A stretch of 34,209 nucleotides of DNA from Firmicutes bacterium UBA5389 (GCA_002409965.1 DHON01000118.1:1-34209), one strand, 5' to 3'. Counted from the first letter of the stretch, positions 1 through 8,830 are shown. Numbers and translations: made by a program. Notes: generated by a model from the sequence alone, not told the origin.

Positions 1-130
1 AAACTGCCTGAAGCTGAGGCCGCAGACCGTGTTGGCGTCTTCCGCGCGCTATCTCTGCGATGCAGTACTTCCGGTTCGAGAGGCGCGACATACGAGCCCT
101 CTGCGATGCCTAACAGGCGCATCGCGCAAA

Positions 131-147
131 GACTTGTTGAGAGCTAC
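131..147. repeat. 17-bp sequence repeated inverted at the window's right end
   Basis: The sequence gacttgttgagagctac here is the exact reverse complement of the last 17 bases of the window (34193-34209). Similarity continues inward for about four more bases with one mismatch. It lies immediately downstream of the GH65 stop codon. Bases 1-130 show no convincing gene: a minus-strand frame open from 122 to the left edge has no ribosome binding site and no recognisable product. Confidence 0.7.
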
Positions 148-3100
148 CTAGACGAGCACGAACTCTGCGCTCTGTCCTGCGGCAACGCGCTGGCGCCGGC
201 CGGCGCAGTCAATCACGACTGCCTGCGACTCGCCGGTCTCGCCGGCCTTGCCGGATCTCAGCCGGTTTGCAGCCGCGACTCGATACGGAGTGATTGTCGC
301 CCGCACTAGTCTGCTTCGGCACTCGACCGACACGTGCAGCCGGTCCCAGCTGCTCGGCAGGCGCGGATCTATGGATATCACAGGGTCAGTCTCATCCTCG
401 CCCCTGTTGCGCGAGCTGTCGCGACCTTCGGCATTCAGCAACCTCATTCCCGCGAATCCGCACACCACGGCCTGCCACATTCCCCCGAGGTTCGCAGCGT
501 GTACTCCGTCTTTGAGGTTTCCTTTCTCGTCCTGAAGCTCTATATGGATGCACTGTTCGAAGTAGTCGTATGCCTCCTTGTGCAGGCCTAAGTAGGATGC
601 AAATGCTGAATGCGCCGATGCGCTCAGAGACGATAGGTGAGTGGTTCGCGGTTCGTAGTAGCGCCAGTTCGCGCTCCAGACCCTCTTGTCGAATAGATCC
701 GGCAGGAGGCGACCGAGCATTACAACATCGGCCTGCTTGATCAGCTTACGTTCGCAATGGTGGTAGCCTTCGAACTGCTCTATCACGCCTGAATCCGGGT
801 CCGGAGCAGGGAGGTAAAGAAGATCCGCCACTCGCCTGATCTGGTCCGATTCGTCTTGGCCTATGCCCAGTCGGCGGGCGAGGTCGTCCCAAACTGCCGG
901 AAAACCCTCGGCAAGCTCGAGGGCCGCAAGCAATGTCCAGCGAGCTACGTAATTGGTGAAGGCGTTGTTGTCCACCTGCTCGTGGAATTCATCCGGGCCG
1001 ATGACGCCGAGTATGTCGTATCTGGCTTTCTCGTCGTTCCACTCGGCGCGGCTCGCCCAGAATCGAGCGGCTTCCACGATTATCTCCATGCCGTACGACT
1101 CCATGAAGTCCCAATCGCCGGTCCAGCGGCAATACTCCCACACGGCGTATGCCACGTCCGCAGTGATGTGGTCCTCCAACTCCCCGCAGAGGATCCGCGC
1201 TCTCTCGCCTGTCTCCGGGTGGGGTGCCGACCACTTCGGCGTGGTCTCATCGCCCGAATCCGCGCTTTCCCATGCGTACATCGCGCCGCGAAAGCCGTTT
1301 TCGCGGGCCTTCCGCCTGGCGCCCGGCAAAGTGTTGTATCTGTACATGAGTAATCGGCGAGCGATGTCGGGGAACTGCGCTACATAGAAAGGAAGGATGA
1401 AGATCTCCGTGTCCCAGAAGACGTGGCCTTTGTAGCCTTCGCCATGCAAGCCTTTGGCAGCGATGCTGACGGTGTCGTTGCTCTGAGGGCCCAAAGACGC
1501 CAGGTGGTAGAGGGCGAATCGCAGGGCTGTCTGGTCGCGGGCCGGCCCGTCTATGCGGATGTCGCAGCATTCCCACTTCTTGCTCCACTTCGCCGCGTGC
1601 TCGGCCTTGCAGTTCGAGTATCCGCAGTACGCAGCCTCGCCCGCGTTCGCCCGTGCTGCCGAAGCCAATTCGTCCATGCTCGGCCGCTGCTTCTGCGCGC
1701 GGCTTGGCCCGGGCTCGCGCCCGCGCGTACGCCATATCGCGTCCCGGGAGGTATGCACTGCAATGAACTTGCGTGTTTCCATGGATTGTCCCTCTTCCAG
1801 ACAGACTTCGAAATCATGACCGGCGGCGCTGTCGCTCTGGTAGGGGACGGGCTGGATGGAACTGACCTGGTCGCGCAGACTGGCCGCGCCGACGAAAGGT
1901 TCGCATTTGCGCGCGGCATCGCGCTCGCCCTTGTCCCCGCTCTTCACGGTGACCGCCCGCTCAACGCAGGCCAATGCTATGCCGATTTCCGATTCAATCG
2001 TGGTTGTGCACACGCAGGCGGACCCATCGCTTAGCGCCTCGACGGAGTCCACCGCAAGATGCGCCACGCCCGAGTTGGACACATTCCCGTTTAGGCGGGA
2101 CCTGAGAGACACTCGCCCTGATCCGCGTTGCATCGTCACCGAGAGCCTCATGCACAGCAAGTGCTCGTCTACGTCGGACACAAACCGCTCGCTCTCTACG
2201 CTAATGATGCGCCCGACTCCATCGCTCCATCTGTAGAACCGGTGCAGAATCCCGGCGGGCATGTCTAGCTGACGGCGGTAATCGCTGATCCTGTCTCCAG
2301 CGACTTTCTCCCCGTCTACACAGATTTCGATGGGCAATGGATCCTGTATCACGACGAGTTCGGGCACATCGTATGGTCCTGAGGCCCTGTCGAATACGCC
2401 GGCAACGAACGACCCCGGGTTCTCCCGGTTCAGACCGTCTTCATGCGCCCCCCTCACACTGAGATAGCCGTTGGTGAGGGTGAAAAGCGTCTCGTAGGAG
2501 GCGGCAGTGTCGGCAGCCGCCACGTCCCAGCCGGTCTCGTGCGGCGTCCCGGCCGCGGTCTCGCAGACCCCCCAGTTGTTCTCGGTAGGCTGCAGCAGCG
2601 ACGGCGGATCGTCGCCCATCGGCCCTTGGCAGCCCGGCACAGTCTCTCCGCTCTCCCGCCACAGGTTCATCTGCATATCCAGTATGCGGGAGAACGACTC
2701 AATCCCGCCCCCCATATAGTGCACTGCAGGCGACACGCCCTCCGGCTCCTGCCCCACGCTGATGAAGGCGGCGTGCTCTGTTTTGGGGGTGATCATCTTC
2801 GAGTCGCTGCCCGCGCAGCCGCCGATGGACCCGAATTCATCTCCTATGAAGAGGATGTCCGATGCGTCGATCCCGTGCGGCTTCGCGATTTGGTCAATCA
2901 AGTAGTCTACAGAATCAGCCTTGTCGGTCAGCCCGAGTTCGATGTGCTTCACATCGCTTGTGACCCTGCCGTCTAGTCCTACCTGCTCAGAGCAGCGGAG
3001 CACTAGGTCGATCACCGATGCCAGTCCGGCAATGCCTGCCGTCTTCAGGCGCTCCTGGGTCTTCTGAAGGAGTTCGGCGATTTTCTCTTTTGGAGGGTCA

Positions 3101-3555
3101 TCCCACTTGGGGAAGGGCATTATGTCGAGCTTCCTTCTGTTCATCCTGTTGGAGACGATTTCAGCGGCAAGGTCGTGCTGCTCCTTGAGGATGCGCTGCG
3201 CCATGTCGACCGCCTCGTCCATCATTGCATTCTCCGCATCAGTCGCCTCTCGGGCCCAAAGCCGAACAGGGCATCCCTCAGAGTCGAAGCCGTATACCTC
3301 TGACCCCCTGTTCACGCATGCCAGCATGTTCGCCTTCACCTTCGGATGAAGGAACGAGAAGAACTGCCGGTGGAGATTGGCGAAGTTGGTCCCGGTAACG
3401 GCTGCCAGCCACACGCCCCTTCCGAGCAGCGCCTCTGTTCGCCATATTAGGTGATCGACAGGACCGCGGCGGGAAGCTACCGCAGTTCCATCCCAGTCGA
3501 AGACGAGCATCTTGTACCGGCGCGACAGCAACTGATTGAGGTTGCCATGACTCAT
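148..3555 (-). CDS. HAD phosphatase-like domain fused to GH65 disaccharide phosphorylase
   Basis: The 1135-residue product has two parts. Residues about 16-290 form a HAD-superfamily domain of the capped Cof/trehalose-phosphatase type, with nucleophile motif VFDWDGT, a TGTN motif II and the acidic motif FIGDEFGS. Residues about 335-1130 are a glycoside hydrolase family 65 protein: the GHVFWDTE motif near residue 714, general acid Glu in GVIGPDEFHE (near 856), KQADVV, and the phosphate-site signature THLSSLS near 972. The KQAD and H-x-SSLS motifs point to a phosphorylase that splits an alpha-linked glucose disaccharide (trehalose, kojibiose, maltose or nigerose; not distinguishable here) into beta-glucose-1-phosphate and glucose. 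The HAD part could act on the sugar phosphate, which is inference. No signal peptide, so cytoplasmic. Start ATG follows GGGGTG. Divergent from a LacI regulator and preceded by a candidate operator 17 bases upstream of the start. Confidence 0.9.
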   Translation of the reverse strand: MSHGNLNQLLSRRYKMLVFDWDGTAVASRRGPVDHLIWRTEALLGRGVWLAAVTGTNFANLHRQFFSFLHPKVKANMLACVNRGSEVYGFDSEGCPVRLWAREATDAENAMMDEAVDMAQRILKEQHDLAAEIVSNRMNRRKLDIMPFPKWDDPPKEKIAELLQKTQERLKTAGIAGLASVIDLVLRCSEQVGLDGRVTSDVKHIELGLTDKADSVDYLIDQIAKPHGIDASDILFIGDEFGSIGGCAGSDSKMITPKTEHAAFISVGQEPEGVSPAVHYMGGGIESFSRILDMQMNLWRESGETVPGCQGPMGDDPPSLLQPTENNWGVCETAAGTPHETGWDVAAADTAASYETLFTLTNGYLSVRGAHEDGLNRENPGSFVAGVFDRASGPYDVPELVVIQDPLPIEICVDGEKVAGDRISDYRRQLDMPAGILHRFYRWSDGVGRIISVESERFVSDVDEHLLCMRLSVTMQRGSGRVSLRSRLNGNVSNSGVAHLAVDSVEALSDGSACVCTTTIESEIGIALACVERAVTVKSGDKGERDAARKCEPFVGAASLRDQVSSIQPVPYQSDSAAGHDFEVCLEEGQSMETRKFIAVHTSRDAIWRTRGREPGPSRAQKQRPSMDELASAARANAGEAAYCGYSNCKAEHAAKWSKKWECCDIRIDGPARDQTALRFALYHLASLGPQSNDTVSIAAKGLHGEGYKGHVFWDTEIFILPFYVAQFPDIARRLLMYRYNTLPGARRKARENGFRGAMYAWESADSGDETTPKWSAPHPETGERARILCGELEDHITADVAYAVWEYCRWTGDWDFMESYGMEIIVEAARFWASRAEWNDEKARYDILGVIGPDEFHEQVDNNAFTNYVARWTLLAALELAEGFPAVWDDLARRLGIGQDESDQIRRVADLLYLPAPDPDSGVIEQFEGYHHCERKLIKQADVVMLGRLLPDLFDKRVWSANWRYYEPRTTHLSSLSASAHSAFASYLGLHKEAYDYFEQCIHIELQDEKGNLKDGVHAANLGGMWQAVVCGFAGMRLLNAEGRDSSRNRGEDETDPVISIDPRLPSSWDRLHVSVECRSRLVRATITPYRVAAANRLRSGKAGETGESQAVVIDCAGRRQRVAAGQSAEFVLV

Positions 3556-3571
3556 TGGAACACCCCACGCT

Positions 3572-3581
3572 CACTTAATCG
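3572..3581 (-). promoter_or_regulatory. Candidate LacI-family operator 1
   Basis: Read on the minus strand this is CGATTAAGTG, a pseudo-palindrome around TTAA. It is one of four sites matching CGWTTAAGYR in the divergent GH65/lacI intergenic region. It lies 17 bases upstream of the GH65 start codon, where a bound repressor would block transcription. Confidence 0.5.
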
Positions 3582-3668
3582 TAAAAGCCGCGTTGCATAT
3601 CAGATTTACAGGGATTCCATTCTCCGTTCGGCAATAGCATCCTCCATCGAGCCGCAAATTCTCTTTAT

Positions 3669-3680
3669 CGTTTAAGCATT
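3669..3680 (+). promoter_or_regulatory. Candidate LacI-family operator 2
   Basis: The 12-mer CGTTTAAGCATT is identical to the one at 3819-3830, exactly 150 bases away. Both share the CGWTTAAGYR core with the sites at 3572 and 3919. The spacing would allow DNA looping between the two divergent transcription units. Confidence 0.55.
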
Positions 3681-3818
3681 CGGCGTCTGCTGCCATTCCA
3701 GACGCAACTGCGGTAATCCCTTTGAACGGTTGAAACGGGCGCACATCCACCGCCAATATTGTTTTGAAAGCAGGTAGGAGTTCTCATTTCCATGTGGAAT
3801 ACTGGCCATTAGGTTTAG

Positions 3819-3830
3819 CGTTTAAGCATT
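3819..3830 (+). promoter_or_regulatory. Candidate LacI-family operator 3
   Basis: Second copy of CGTTTAAGCATT, in the middle of the intergenic region upstream of the lacI-family gene. It is identical over 12 bases to operator 2, and the flanks also agree partly (TTATCG versus TTAGCG). Confidence 0.55.
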
Positions 3831-3918
3831 TTGGCCCGCATTCAGCGGAGAGATTGAGCCATCTGCGGAGGTCGCTACACATACATACACGTATAGGCGG
3901 TTTGAGAACCCGTTTGGA

Positions 3919-3928
3919 CACTTAATCG
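3919..3928 (-). promoter_or_regulatory. Candidate LacI-family operator 4
   Basis: Minus-strand CGATTAAGTG, identical over ten bases to operator 1. It lies 42 bases upstream of the regulator's start codon, consistent with autoregulation of the lacI-family gene. Confidence 0.5.
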
Positions 3929-3969
3929 ATTCAGCAATTGTCACCGAAAAACGAGGAGGACACAGACGC

Positions 3970-5001
3970 ATGAGCCGCATTACGCTGAAAGACATTGCGG
4001 AAGAAACCGGAGTATCAGTGACTGCAGTCTCCCGCGCCTTGAGCGGGCATTCGGACATAGGCAAGGAGACGCGCGACCGGATCCTCCGCGTTGCGGAGGC
4101 GCTGAACTATCAGCCCAACATAGCGGCGCGCACTCTGGTAACTCAGAAATCCGGAGTGATTGGCCTTTTCGTGTTGGGCAGAGCAAAGGGCGAGGGCTTC
4201 TCTCACCCGTTTTCGGGGCAGGTGATCAACGGTTTTGCGGATGAGCTCACCGAGAACGGATACGACATGATGGTGTTTAGGGCCAGCCGCCCGCCTGATT
4301 CGCGAGACCCCTCCTACCTTGACCTATGCCGACGAAGGATGGTGGAAGGCGCGTTTCTGATGGGGCTTCGCACGGATGATCCGTGGCTTGCGAGTCTGGA
4401 GGCATCGGCGATTCCAATAGTGACTCTTGACATGCCTTTGGCCGGCGAGATGACGTTCGCGGTCGGATGCGACAATGTATCGGCTGTCCGCGCCGCCGTT
4501 AGGCACTTGGCACATCTGGGGCATACGAGGATCGGCATCGTCAACGGATACCAGCGGGCTTCGGTCAGCCTAGAACGGTTTGAGGCCTACAGCAGCGCCC
4601 TGTCTGATCTGGGCATACCGTTTGACTCCGCTTTGGTCGCCGATGGAGAGTTCACAGCGGACGGCGGCAAGCGAGCCTTCCTTTCCATGATTGAAAAGGC
4701 GTCTGATGTGACGGCCGTTTTCGCCGCATCAGACCTCATGGCCCTGGGTGTGCTGGTAGGCGTCAAGGAGCGAGGGCTCAGCGTTCCCAACGACCTTTCC
4801 GTAGTCGGGTTTGACAACATCGAGATGGCTGCGATCTGCTCTCCGCCCCTGACCACGCTGGATCAGCCCCGCTACGAACTGGGCCAAACCGCGGCCAGGA
4901 CGCTGATCGCTGCGTGCAATGGGGAAACGCCGCCGTCTCGCGTTTTGATGAAGGCCAGTCTGATCGTTCGCGGCTCTACGGCTCGGCCCAGCAAAAGCTG
5001 A
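3970..5001 (+). CDS. LacI-family transcriptional repressor (disaccharide locus)
   Basis: A 343-residue protein of normal LacI length. The N-terminal helix-turn-helix is TLKDIAEETGVSVTAVSRAL (residues about 4-23), followed by the hinge helix region NYQPNIAARTL. The rest is a periplasmic-binding-protein-like sensor domain with typical motifs such as HLGHTRIGIV, FAASDLMALG and VVGFDNIEMA. It starts at ATG preceded by GAGGAGGA about 10 bases upstream. Because it is divergent from the HAD-GH65 gene and four similar operator-like sites lie between them, it probably represses that gene until a sugar effector binds. The effector cannot be told from the sequence. No other sugar gene follows it; the next plus-strand sequence is a pseudogene relic. 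Confidence 0.93.
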   Translation: MSRITLKDIAEETGVSVTAVSRALSGHSDIGKETRDRILRVAEALNYQPNIAARTLVTQKSGVIGLFVLGRAKGEGFSHPFSGQVINGFADELTENGYDMMVFRASRPPDSRDPSYLDLCRRRMVEGAFLMGLRTDDPWLASLEASAIPIVTLDMPLAGEMTFAVGCDNVSAVRAAVRHLAHLGHTRIGIVNGYQRASVSLERFEAYSSALSDLGIPFDSALVADGEFTADGGKRAFLSMIEKASDVTAVFAASDLMALGVLVGVKERGLSVPNDLSVVGFDNIEMAAICSPPLTTLDQPRYELGQTAARTLIAACNGETPPSRVLMKASLIVRGSTARPSKS

Positions 5002-5136
5002 TCCGGCAAGGGGGTGGTCGGGCAGGCGGAATCAGGCGTGGTGATATGGTGAGCGTCTGTTGTGTGCGCTTTGAGCAAACGCGCGGCCCGGACGCACGCC
5101 CATGGCGTCTGGGCAAGAAGGCATTTCATAAGGAGG

Positions 5137-5361
5137 GTATTGATCACCTTCGGGAGCCAACTAGGCAGTGTGGCGCTGGGAGCCTTGTTCGCGTTTCCCA
5201 CGTACTACTCGCGGATTCCGTGGCTCTCGGGCTGGACGCCGGCGACTGCCAGGGCCGTGAGCCTGGGCCTGTTGGCCGTTCTGGTGGTCGTTGCGCACGC
5301 GGTCGCTGCGCGAGTGTCGATCAAGCGGATCAGGCTTCTGTTCAGCGGAGGCGTCGATTGA
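5137..5361 (+). pseudogene. 3' fragment of an ABC permease gene, duplicate of 11379-13100
   Basis: This stretch encodes about 74 residues nearly identical to the last 74 residues of the permease ending at 13100: both share SVALGA.FAFPTYYSRIPW, TARAVSLGLLAVLV and RRIRLLFSGG followed by a stop. The nucleotide match is also high (roughly 85 percent by eye). The first 500 residues of the permease are absent. The similarity begins just after an AGGAGGG sequence, with a TTG codon two bases beyond it; this spacing is too short for a good start. Best explained as the tail of a decayed duplicate rather than a working two-helix protein. It is followed directly by an ankyrin gene fragment. Confidence 0.8.
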
Positions 5362-5482
5362 CCGGTGCCGATGTGAATGCCAAGGACACATCCGGTCGGA
5401 CGCCGCTGCTTTACGCGGCGATGTTCAGTCCGAACCCAGAGGTCGTCCGGGCCCTGCTCAATGCGGGCGCTGACCCTAGGAA
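5362..5482 (+). pseudogene. Internal fragment of ankyrin-repeat gene, duplicate of about 9397-9517
   Basis: About 40 codons match the ankyrin gene at 9051-10439, including the run encoding TPLLYAAMFSPNPEV and ALLNAGADPR. Nucleotide identity is about 90 percent by eye over roughly 117 bases. It begins immediately after the stop codon of the permease fragment and has no start of its own. The order permease end then ankyrin is the opposite of what one intact cassette gives, and fits the junction between two tandem cassettes. The remaining sequence to 5561 shows nothing recognisable. Confidence 0.75.
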
Positions 5483-5561
5483 TCTGCAACCGCTGCGAAC
5501 CGACCTGAATTCAGCGCGGCTCACCACTATTATGCCCTCAGGGCGGGACATCTCGCCCGCG

Positions 5562-8099
5562 CTACCCCTTCGCGTCCGACACGACGATCTGCTTTACGCA
5601 GCTCGGGCAGATCTTGTTCGGGATCTTGTCGAGCTGACGGGCATCCAGCACGTCGTAGGGGTCGGTGTCGTAGTCGCACTGGAAAACCGTCATGATGCAC
5701 ATGGCATCGCCCCAATCGCCTGCATGGTGCGAGATTCCCACGCCGTGACCTAGCTCGTGCGCTACAACGTAAGCGATTTCGATTGACCGCCGCCGCTGCC
5801 ACTCGTCGGGGTGGGCGGCGATATAGTCTTCCACAGCCTGGTTGATGCGGTCTTCCAGGGCCTTCTTCTCCTGATCCCGCTGGGCCTTTCGAGCCTCATA
5901 GGCGTCAAGGAACTCGGTGGACTGCCCCGGTTCGGGATGGAAGTCCTCGTAGGTATGGGGATGCTCATCCAGCCACTTCTGGAAGTCCTTTTCGATGCGA
6001 CTGGCCTCGTCAAGTGCCCAGTCTTGCCGTCTGACGTGCGCTGCCGCGCTATGCTTCAAGTTGTAGTCGAGCAGTCCCAAAGAGATATTGATCTGGTAGG
6101 TGTGCATGGGCGACCCGATCTCCCCGCGTCCGATGTCGGGGAAGGCATATCCGCTGCTGAATATCCACGTGTCGAACATGCCCACAGTAAGGGGCTTTCC
6201 CGTGCTCGATTCCCAGAACTTTAGCCATCCGGGGGGCACGAGGTCGTAGTCGTTGGTGACAGTGACATGCAGCGCTGTCTGCTCGATCGCATTGGTGTCA
6301 TCGCCGTGGTTGAAGTTGACTATGCGCCGGGCGTCGCCGATGCTGCCGGGGCCGGTCCAGTGGCTGCCCGACACCAGTCGTATCGCGAGCCCTGAGAGCT
6401 CTTCGAAGGAGCGCGCTGCCGCCTCCGGAATTGGGTCGTGCGCGATGGTGCCCAGAATGCCGCTCTCGTCGCACACGAACAGGTGCTTGTAGCTCGGGTC
6501 AAGCCGTTCATGAGCAACTGAGCCTGCATCTAGCTTACTGCAGTAAAGGCCGCGGTACTTCTCATACAGCGATATCCCGTCCCCGTTAGCCTTCTGCCCT
6601 TGGGGTTGAGGAGATTCATCCCAGGCGGCGGGCAGACTATCGCCGAACACCTTCATCTGCCTTTCCCAGGCGTCCGCTACGTAGTTGTCGTTGTCATCCA
6701 TGGGAATCGCCAACTCGGTCTTGTCGGGCTTTCCGTCTACGTGAGCGGGGATCTCCGTTCCGTCCTCAAGTATAGCCGTGACCTTCAGCTTGGCGTGGGC
6801 GCCCCAGTCGAAGCAGTCAAGCCTTACCGCGCTGATTGAGCGGAACTGGGGGTTGATGGATTCCTCTTTCGTAGTAGCGGTCTGGCCGTCTTCCGATACT
6901 TCGAGGTGAGGGTTGCCCTTCGCGCTGATCTTCAGGTCGTATTCCGGGTCATCAAGACCGCCGCTCATGACTGCAGCCAAGTCCAGCGCTGGGCTGTTTG
7001 GGCACACTCCGCGTTCCCGCGATGTGTCCACCAGCTCATAGCGGAATCGCACCTTCTCCATGGGTAACTCAAGGGGGTCATTCTCCACCTGAAGCCTTGT
7101 GCTGATGGCTATGCCATTGCCCACCGTCCTTTCGTCGCGCCCGCCTTTCGGGAGCCACTCTTCGTAGTCAGGCAGGGCAGAGATCACAGCCTGCAGTTTC
7201 TGCGGTCGAGGCGTCAGAGTGAGGGTGACTGATATGTCCGTTGTCGATTTCTCGTGGCTGTTGCTGACGTAATGCGATGCCGTTACGGTGAACGTGGCGC
7301 TGCCCTTTGGATCGGTAAGAAACCTCTCGAGATCCCTGGGGTTCGGGAACTCTGCCAGCTTCATGGTCGCATCCCCGCCGACATCGGGGTCGAGATCGGT
7401 GTTCGCCAGCACCCAGTGATATGGCGGAGCGATGCCATACTTCTGAGGATCGTCGATCCACTTCTTCAGGTATTGATCGTAGTAGCGCGCCTTGCCTCTT
7501 GGGGCCGATGGGTCCGTGAAACTCTGGATGTTGCCTGCGGATACCACCAGCCTGTATCCGCTGGTGAGGCTGACTACGGGCCCTTTGCCCGACCCGGGGG
7601 GTATGGGGCTGATGTGTAGGCCCACTCCGGTCTTGTCGAGCGTTCCCTGGCCGTCATAGACGTTGACGAGGATCAGGCCCTTATCTTTGCCTTCGATGCT
7701 TCGTTCCCACGAGCGGCTGGAGATGTTTACTCTCACGGGGAACCGGCTGCCCCCGCCGGCTGAGTCGTTCACCCAGTTGGAACCCGAAGCGATTTCGAAC
7801 ATGGTAGTCACGTCGTAGTCGATATTCTTCAGGGTTTTGAAAGGATCCTCGATGTATGGGTCAAGTTTGTTCCTGAAAACTGACACAACAAGGCTGGTGC
7901 TGAACGACTCCGTCGTCCGTCTCCTTCCAGCCAGCTCGCCCCAGCCATCGAAAAGCTCGCTCCTCGTGATGCTTGTAACGGTTAGGGCGGCGTCGAACTG
8001 GGTGGTGTATGTAGCCTGGGACTGAGAATAGACTGGATGGGTCATGAAGGCCAGGCATATGAAGGCTGCCGCAAGGTAGATCCGCGGTTTTCCGAACAT
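5562..8099 (-). CDS. Secreted zinc metalloprotease-like protein (HExxH)
   Basis: An 845-residue protein. The start ATG at 8099 is chosen because it opens a signal peptide (basic start, hydrophobic core YLAAAFICLAFM, cleavage near VYSQSQA) and has a GGGGG sequence about 10 bases upstream; the frame stays open further upstream without such a signal. Near the C-terminus (residue about 781) is HELGHGVGISHH, the extended zinc motif HExxHxxGxxH of metzincin-type proteases, followed by a Met-containing segment. Around residue 465 a DxDN motif followed by WE and later GDGISLYEKYRG resembles bacterial calcium-binding repeats seen in secreted proteins. The long N-terminal part is mostly beta-type sequence I do not recognise. 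Three cysteine-containing regions may form disulfides. It is probably exported and may degrade or process extracellular protein; substrate unknown. GC and codon use look like the neighbours. Confidence 0.8.
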   Translation of the reverse strand: MFGKPRIYLAAAFICLAFMTHPVYSQSQATYTTQFDAALTVTSITRSELFDGWGELAGRRRTTESFSTSLVVSVFRNKLDPYIEDPFKTLKNIDYDVTTMFEIASGSNWVNDSAGGGSRFPVRVNISSRSWERSIEGKDKGLILVNVYDGQGTLDKTGVGLHISPIPPGSGKGPVVSLTSGYRLVVSAGNIQSFTDPSAPRGKARYYDQYLKKWIDDPQKYGIAPPYHWVLANTDLDPDVGGDATMKLAEFPNPRDLERFLTDPKGSATFTVTASHYVSNSHEKSTTDISVTLTLTPRPQKLQAVISALPDYEEWLPKGGRDERTVGNGIAISTRLQVENDPLELPMEKVRFRYELVDTSRERGVCPNSPALDLAAVMSGGLDDPEYDLKISAKGNPHLEVSEDGQTATTKEESINPQFRSISAVRLDCFDWGAHAKLKVTAILEDGTEIPAHVDGKPDKTELAIPMDDNDNYVADAWERQMKVFGDSLPAAWDESPQPQGQKANGDGISLYEKYRGLYCSKLDAGSVAHERLDPSYKHLFVCDESGILGTIAHDPIPEAAARSFEELSGLAIRLVSGSHWTGPGSIGDARRIVNFNHGDDTNAIEQTALHVTVTNDYDLVPPGWLKFWESSTGKPLTVGMFDTWIFSSGYAFPDIGRGEIGSPMHTYQINISLGLLDYNLKHSAAAHVRRQDWALDEASRIEKDFQKWLDEHPHTYEDFHPEPGQSTEFLDAYEARKAQRDQEKKALEDRINQAVEDYIAAHPDEWQRRRSIEIAYVVAHELGHGVGISHHAGDWGDAMCIMTVFQCDYDTDPYDVLDARQLDKIPNKICPSCVKQIVVSDAKG

Positions 8100-8276
8100 C
8101 TGAGAGGTACCCCCTGATGCGATATAGCGCGCTCGCTGCGACTGACTTGGGGATTCGCCGGTAGGTGCCAATTTCCTCCCGCGGAGACTATTGTTTGCCG
8201 GGCCGAAGGTCCGGCGGCGGTGGGTAGTCCGGTCGCGCATGATAGGGAGAGCGCGGGGCATCCGCTGAACCCGGGA

Positions 8277-8699
8277 TTACAGCCTCTCCCGGCGTTCGTG
8301 AGGTATACCAAGCTGGTGTTTTAGGGCCTCCTGAAGTGTACACGAGAAGTTGATCCCGTGCTCGACCGCTAGATCGTCTAGCCATTTGGGTATTGTCAGG
8401 GTCTTCTTGACGGCTCGGCTCTCTATGGCGTCACGTACTAGAGGCATCCATGCATCGACCAGTATGAGAACTTGTCTATCGCCAGTTCGGATCAGCTCAA
8501 CTGGAGTGGGCGATGGGATACTATCGCCGTCCTGCTCCATTCCGTACAGGTGCAATCCCAACGCCTGCCGGGCATTTTGGAGCGCTTCCTCGGCTGAACC
8601 CGCGCAAGGGAGGCATCCCGGCAGATCCGGGAACTCAATGGATATGCCGTCCTCGGCATAGGTTAGGATGGCCGGAAAGATGTATCGGTCTGGTCCCAT
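8277..8699 (-). CDS. hicB: HicB-family antitoxin
   Basis: A 140-residue protein. The N-terminal half has the HicB partial RNase-H-like fold signature: a beta-rich start with DGISIEFPDLPGCLPCAGS, then the helix EEALQNARQALGLHL. The C-terminal part (VKKTLTIPKWLDDLAVEHGINFS) looks like a ribbon-helix-helix or short DNA-binding region, as in many HicB proteins that repress their own operon. HicB normally neutralises the mRNA interferase HicA encoded next to it. Here the upstream hicA reading frame, which overlaps the hicB start by 37 bases, is broken, so this antitoxin is probably an orphan. Confidence 0.88.
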   Translation of the reverse strand: MGPDRYIFPAILTYAEDGISIEFPDLPGCLPCAGSAEEALQNARQALGLHLYGMEQDGDSIPSPTPVELIRTGDRQVLILVDAWMPLVRDAIESRAVKKTLTIPKWLDDLAVEHGINFSCTLQEALKHQLGIPHERRERL

Positions 8700-8830
8700 G
8701 GCTGAGTCACTGCCTTTCGCTCTGGGGTCCAGAACCGGACGCCGGACTGCTTTTCAATGGCTTTCAGAGTCCCCATCGGCACGTCCTTCACCGGGTGCGT
8801 GACTGTGATCCTGCCCTCCTTACTTGGATT
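8663..8830 (-). pseudogene. hicA: hicA toxin remnant, 5' part broken
   Basis: On the minus strand the frame gives NPSKEGRITVTHPVKDVP then MGTLKAIEKQSGV, which matches the second half of HicA mRNA interferases (the usual pattern is ...HP.K.G..TVPHP.KD.P.GTL..I.KQAG). Directly upstream in this frame is a TGA stop (8831-8833). A neighbouring frame just upstream reads PKGCVQCE, which resembles the catalytic KGSH segment with the histidine lost, suggesting a frameshift plus substitutions. No start codon with a ribosome binding site fits. The frame runs past the normal HicA end and overlaps hicB. Inactive toxin is the likeliest reading; a sequencing indel is the alternative. Confidence 0.6.

Noticed and set aside
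4914..5753. Long plus-strand open frame across the lacI end and the relic fragments
   Set aside because: It overlaps lacI and runs in the wrong frame through the permease relic; only part coincides with the ankyrin relic and there is no start signal.
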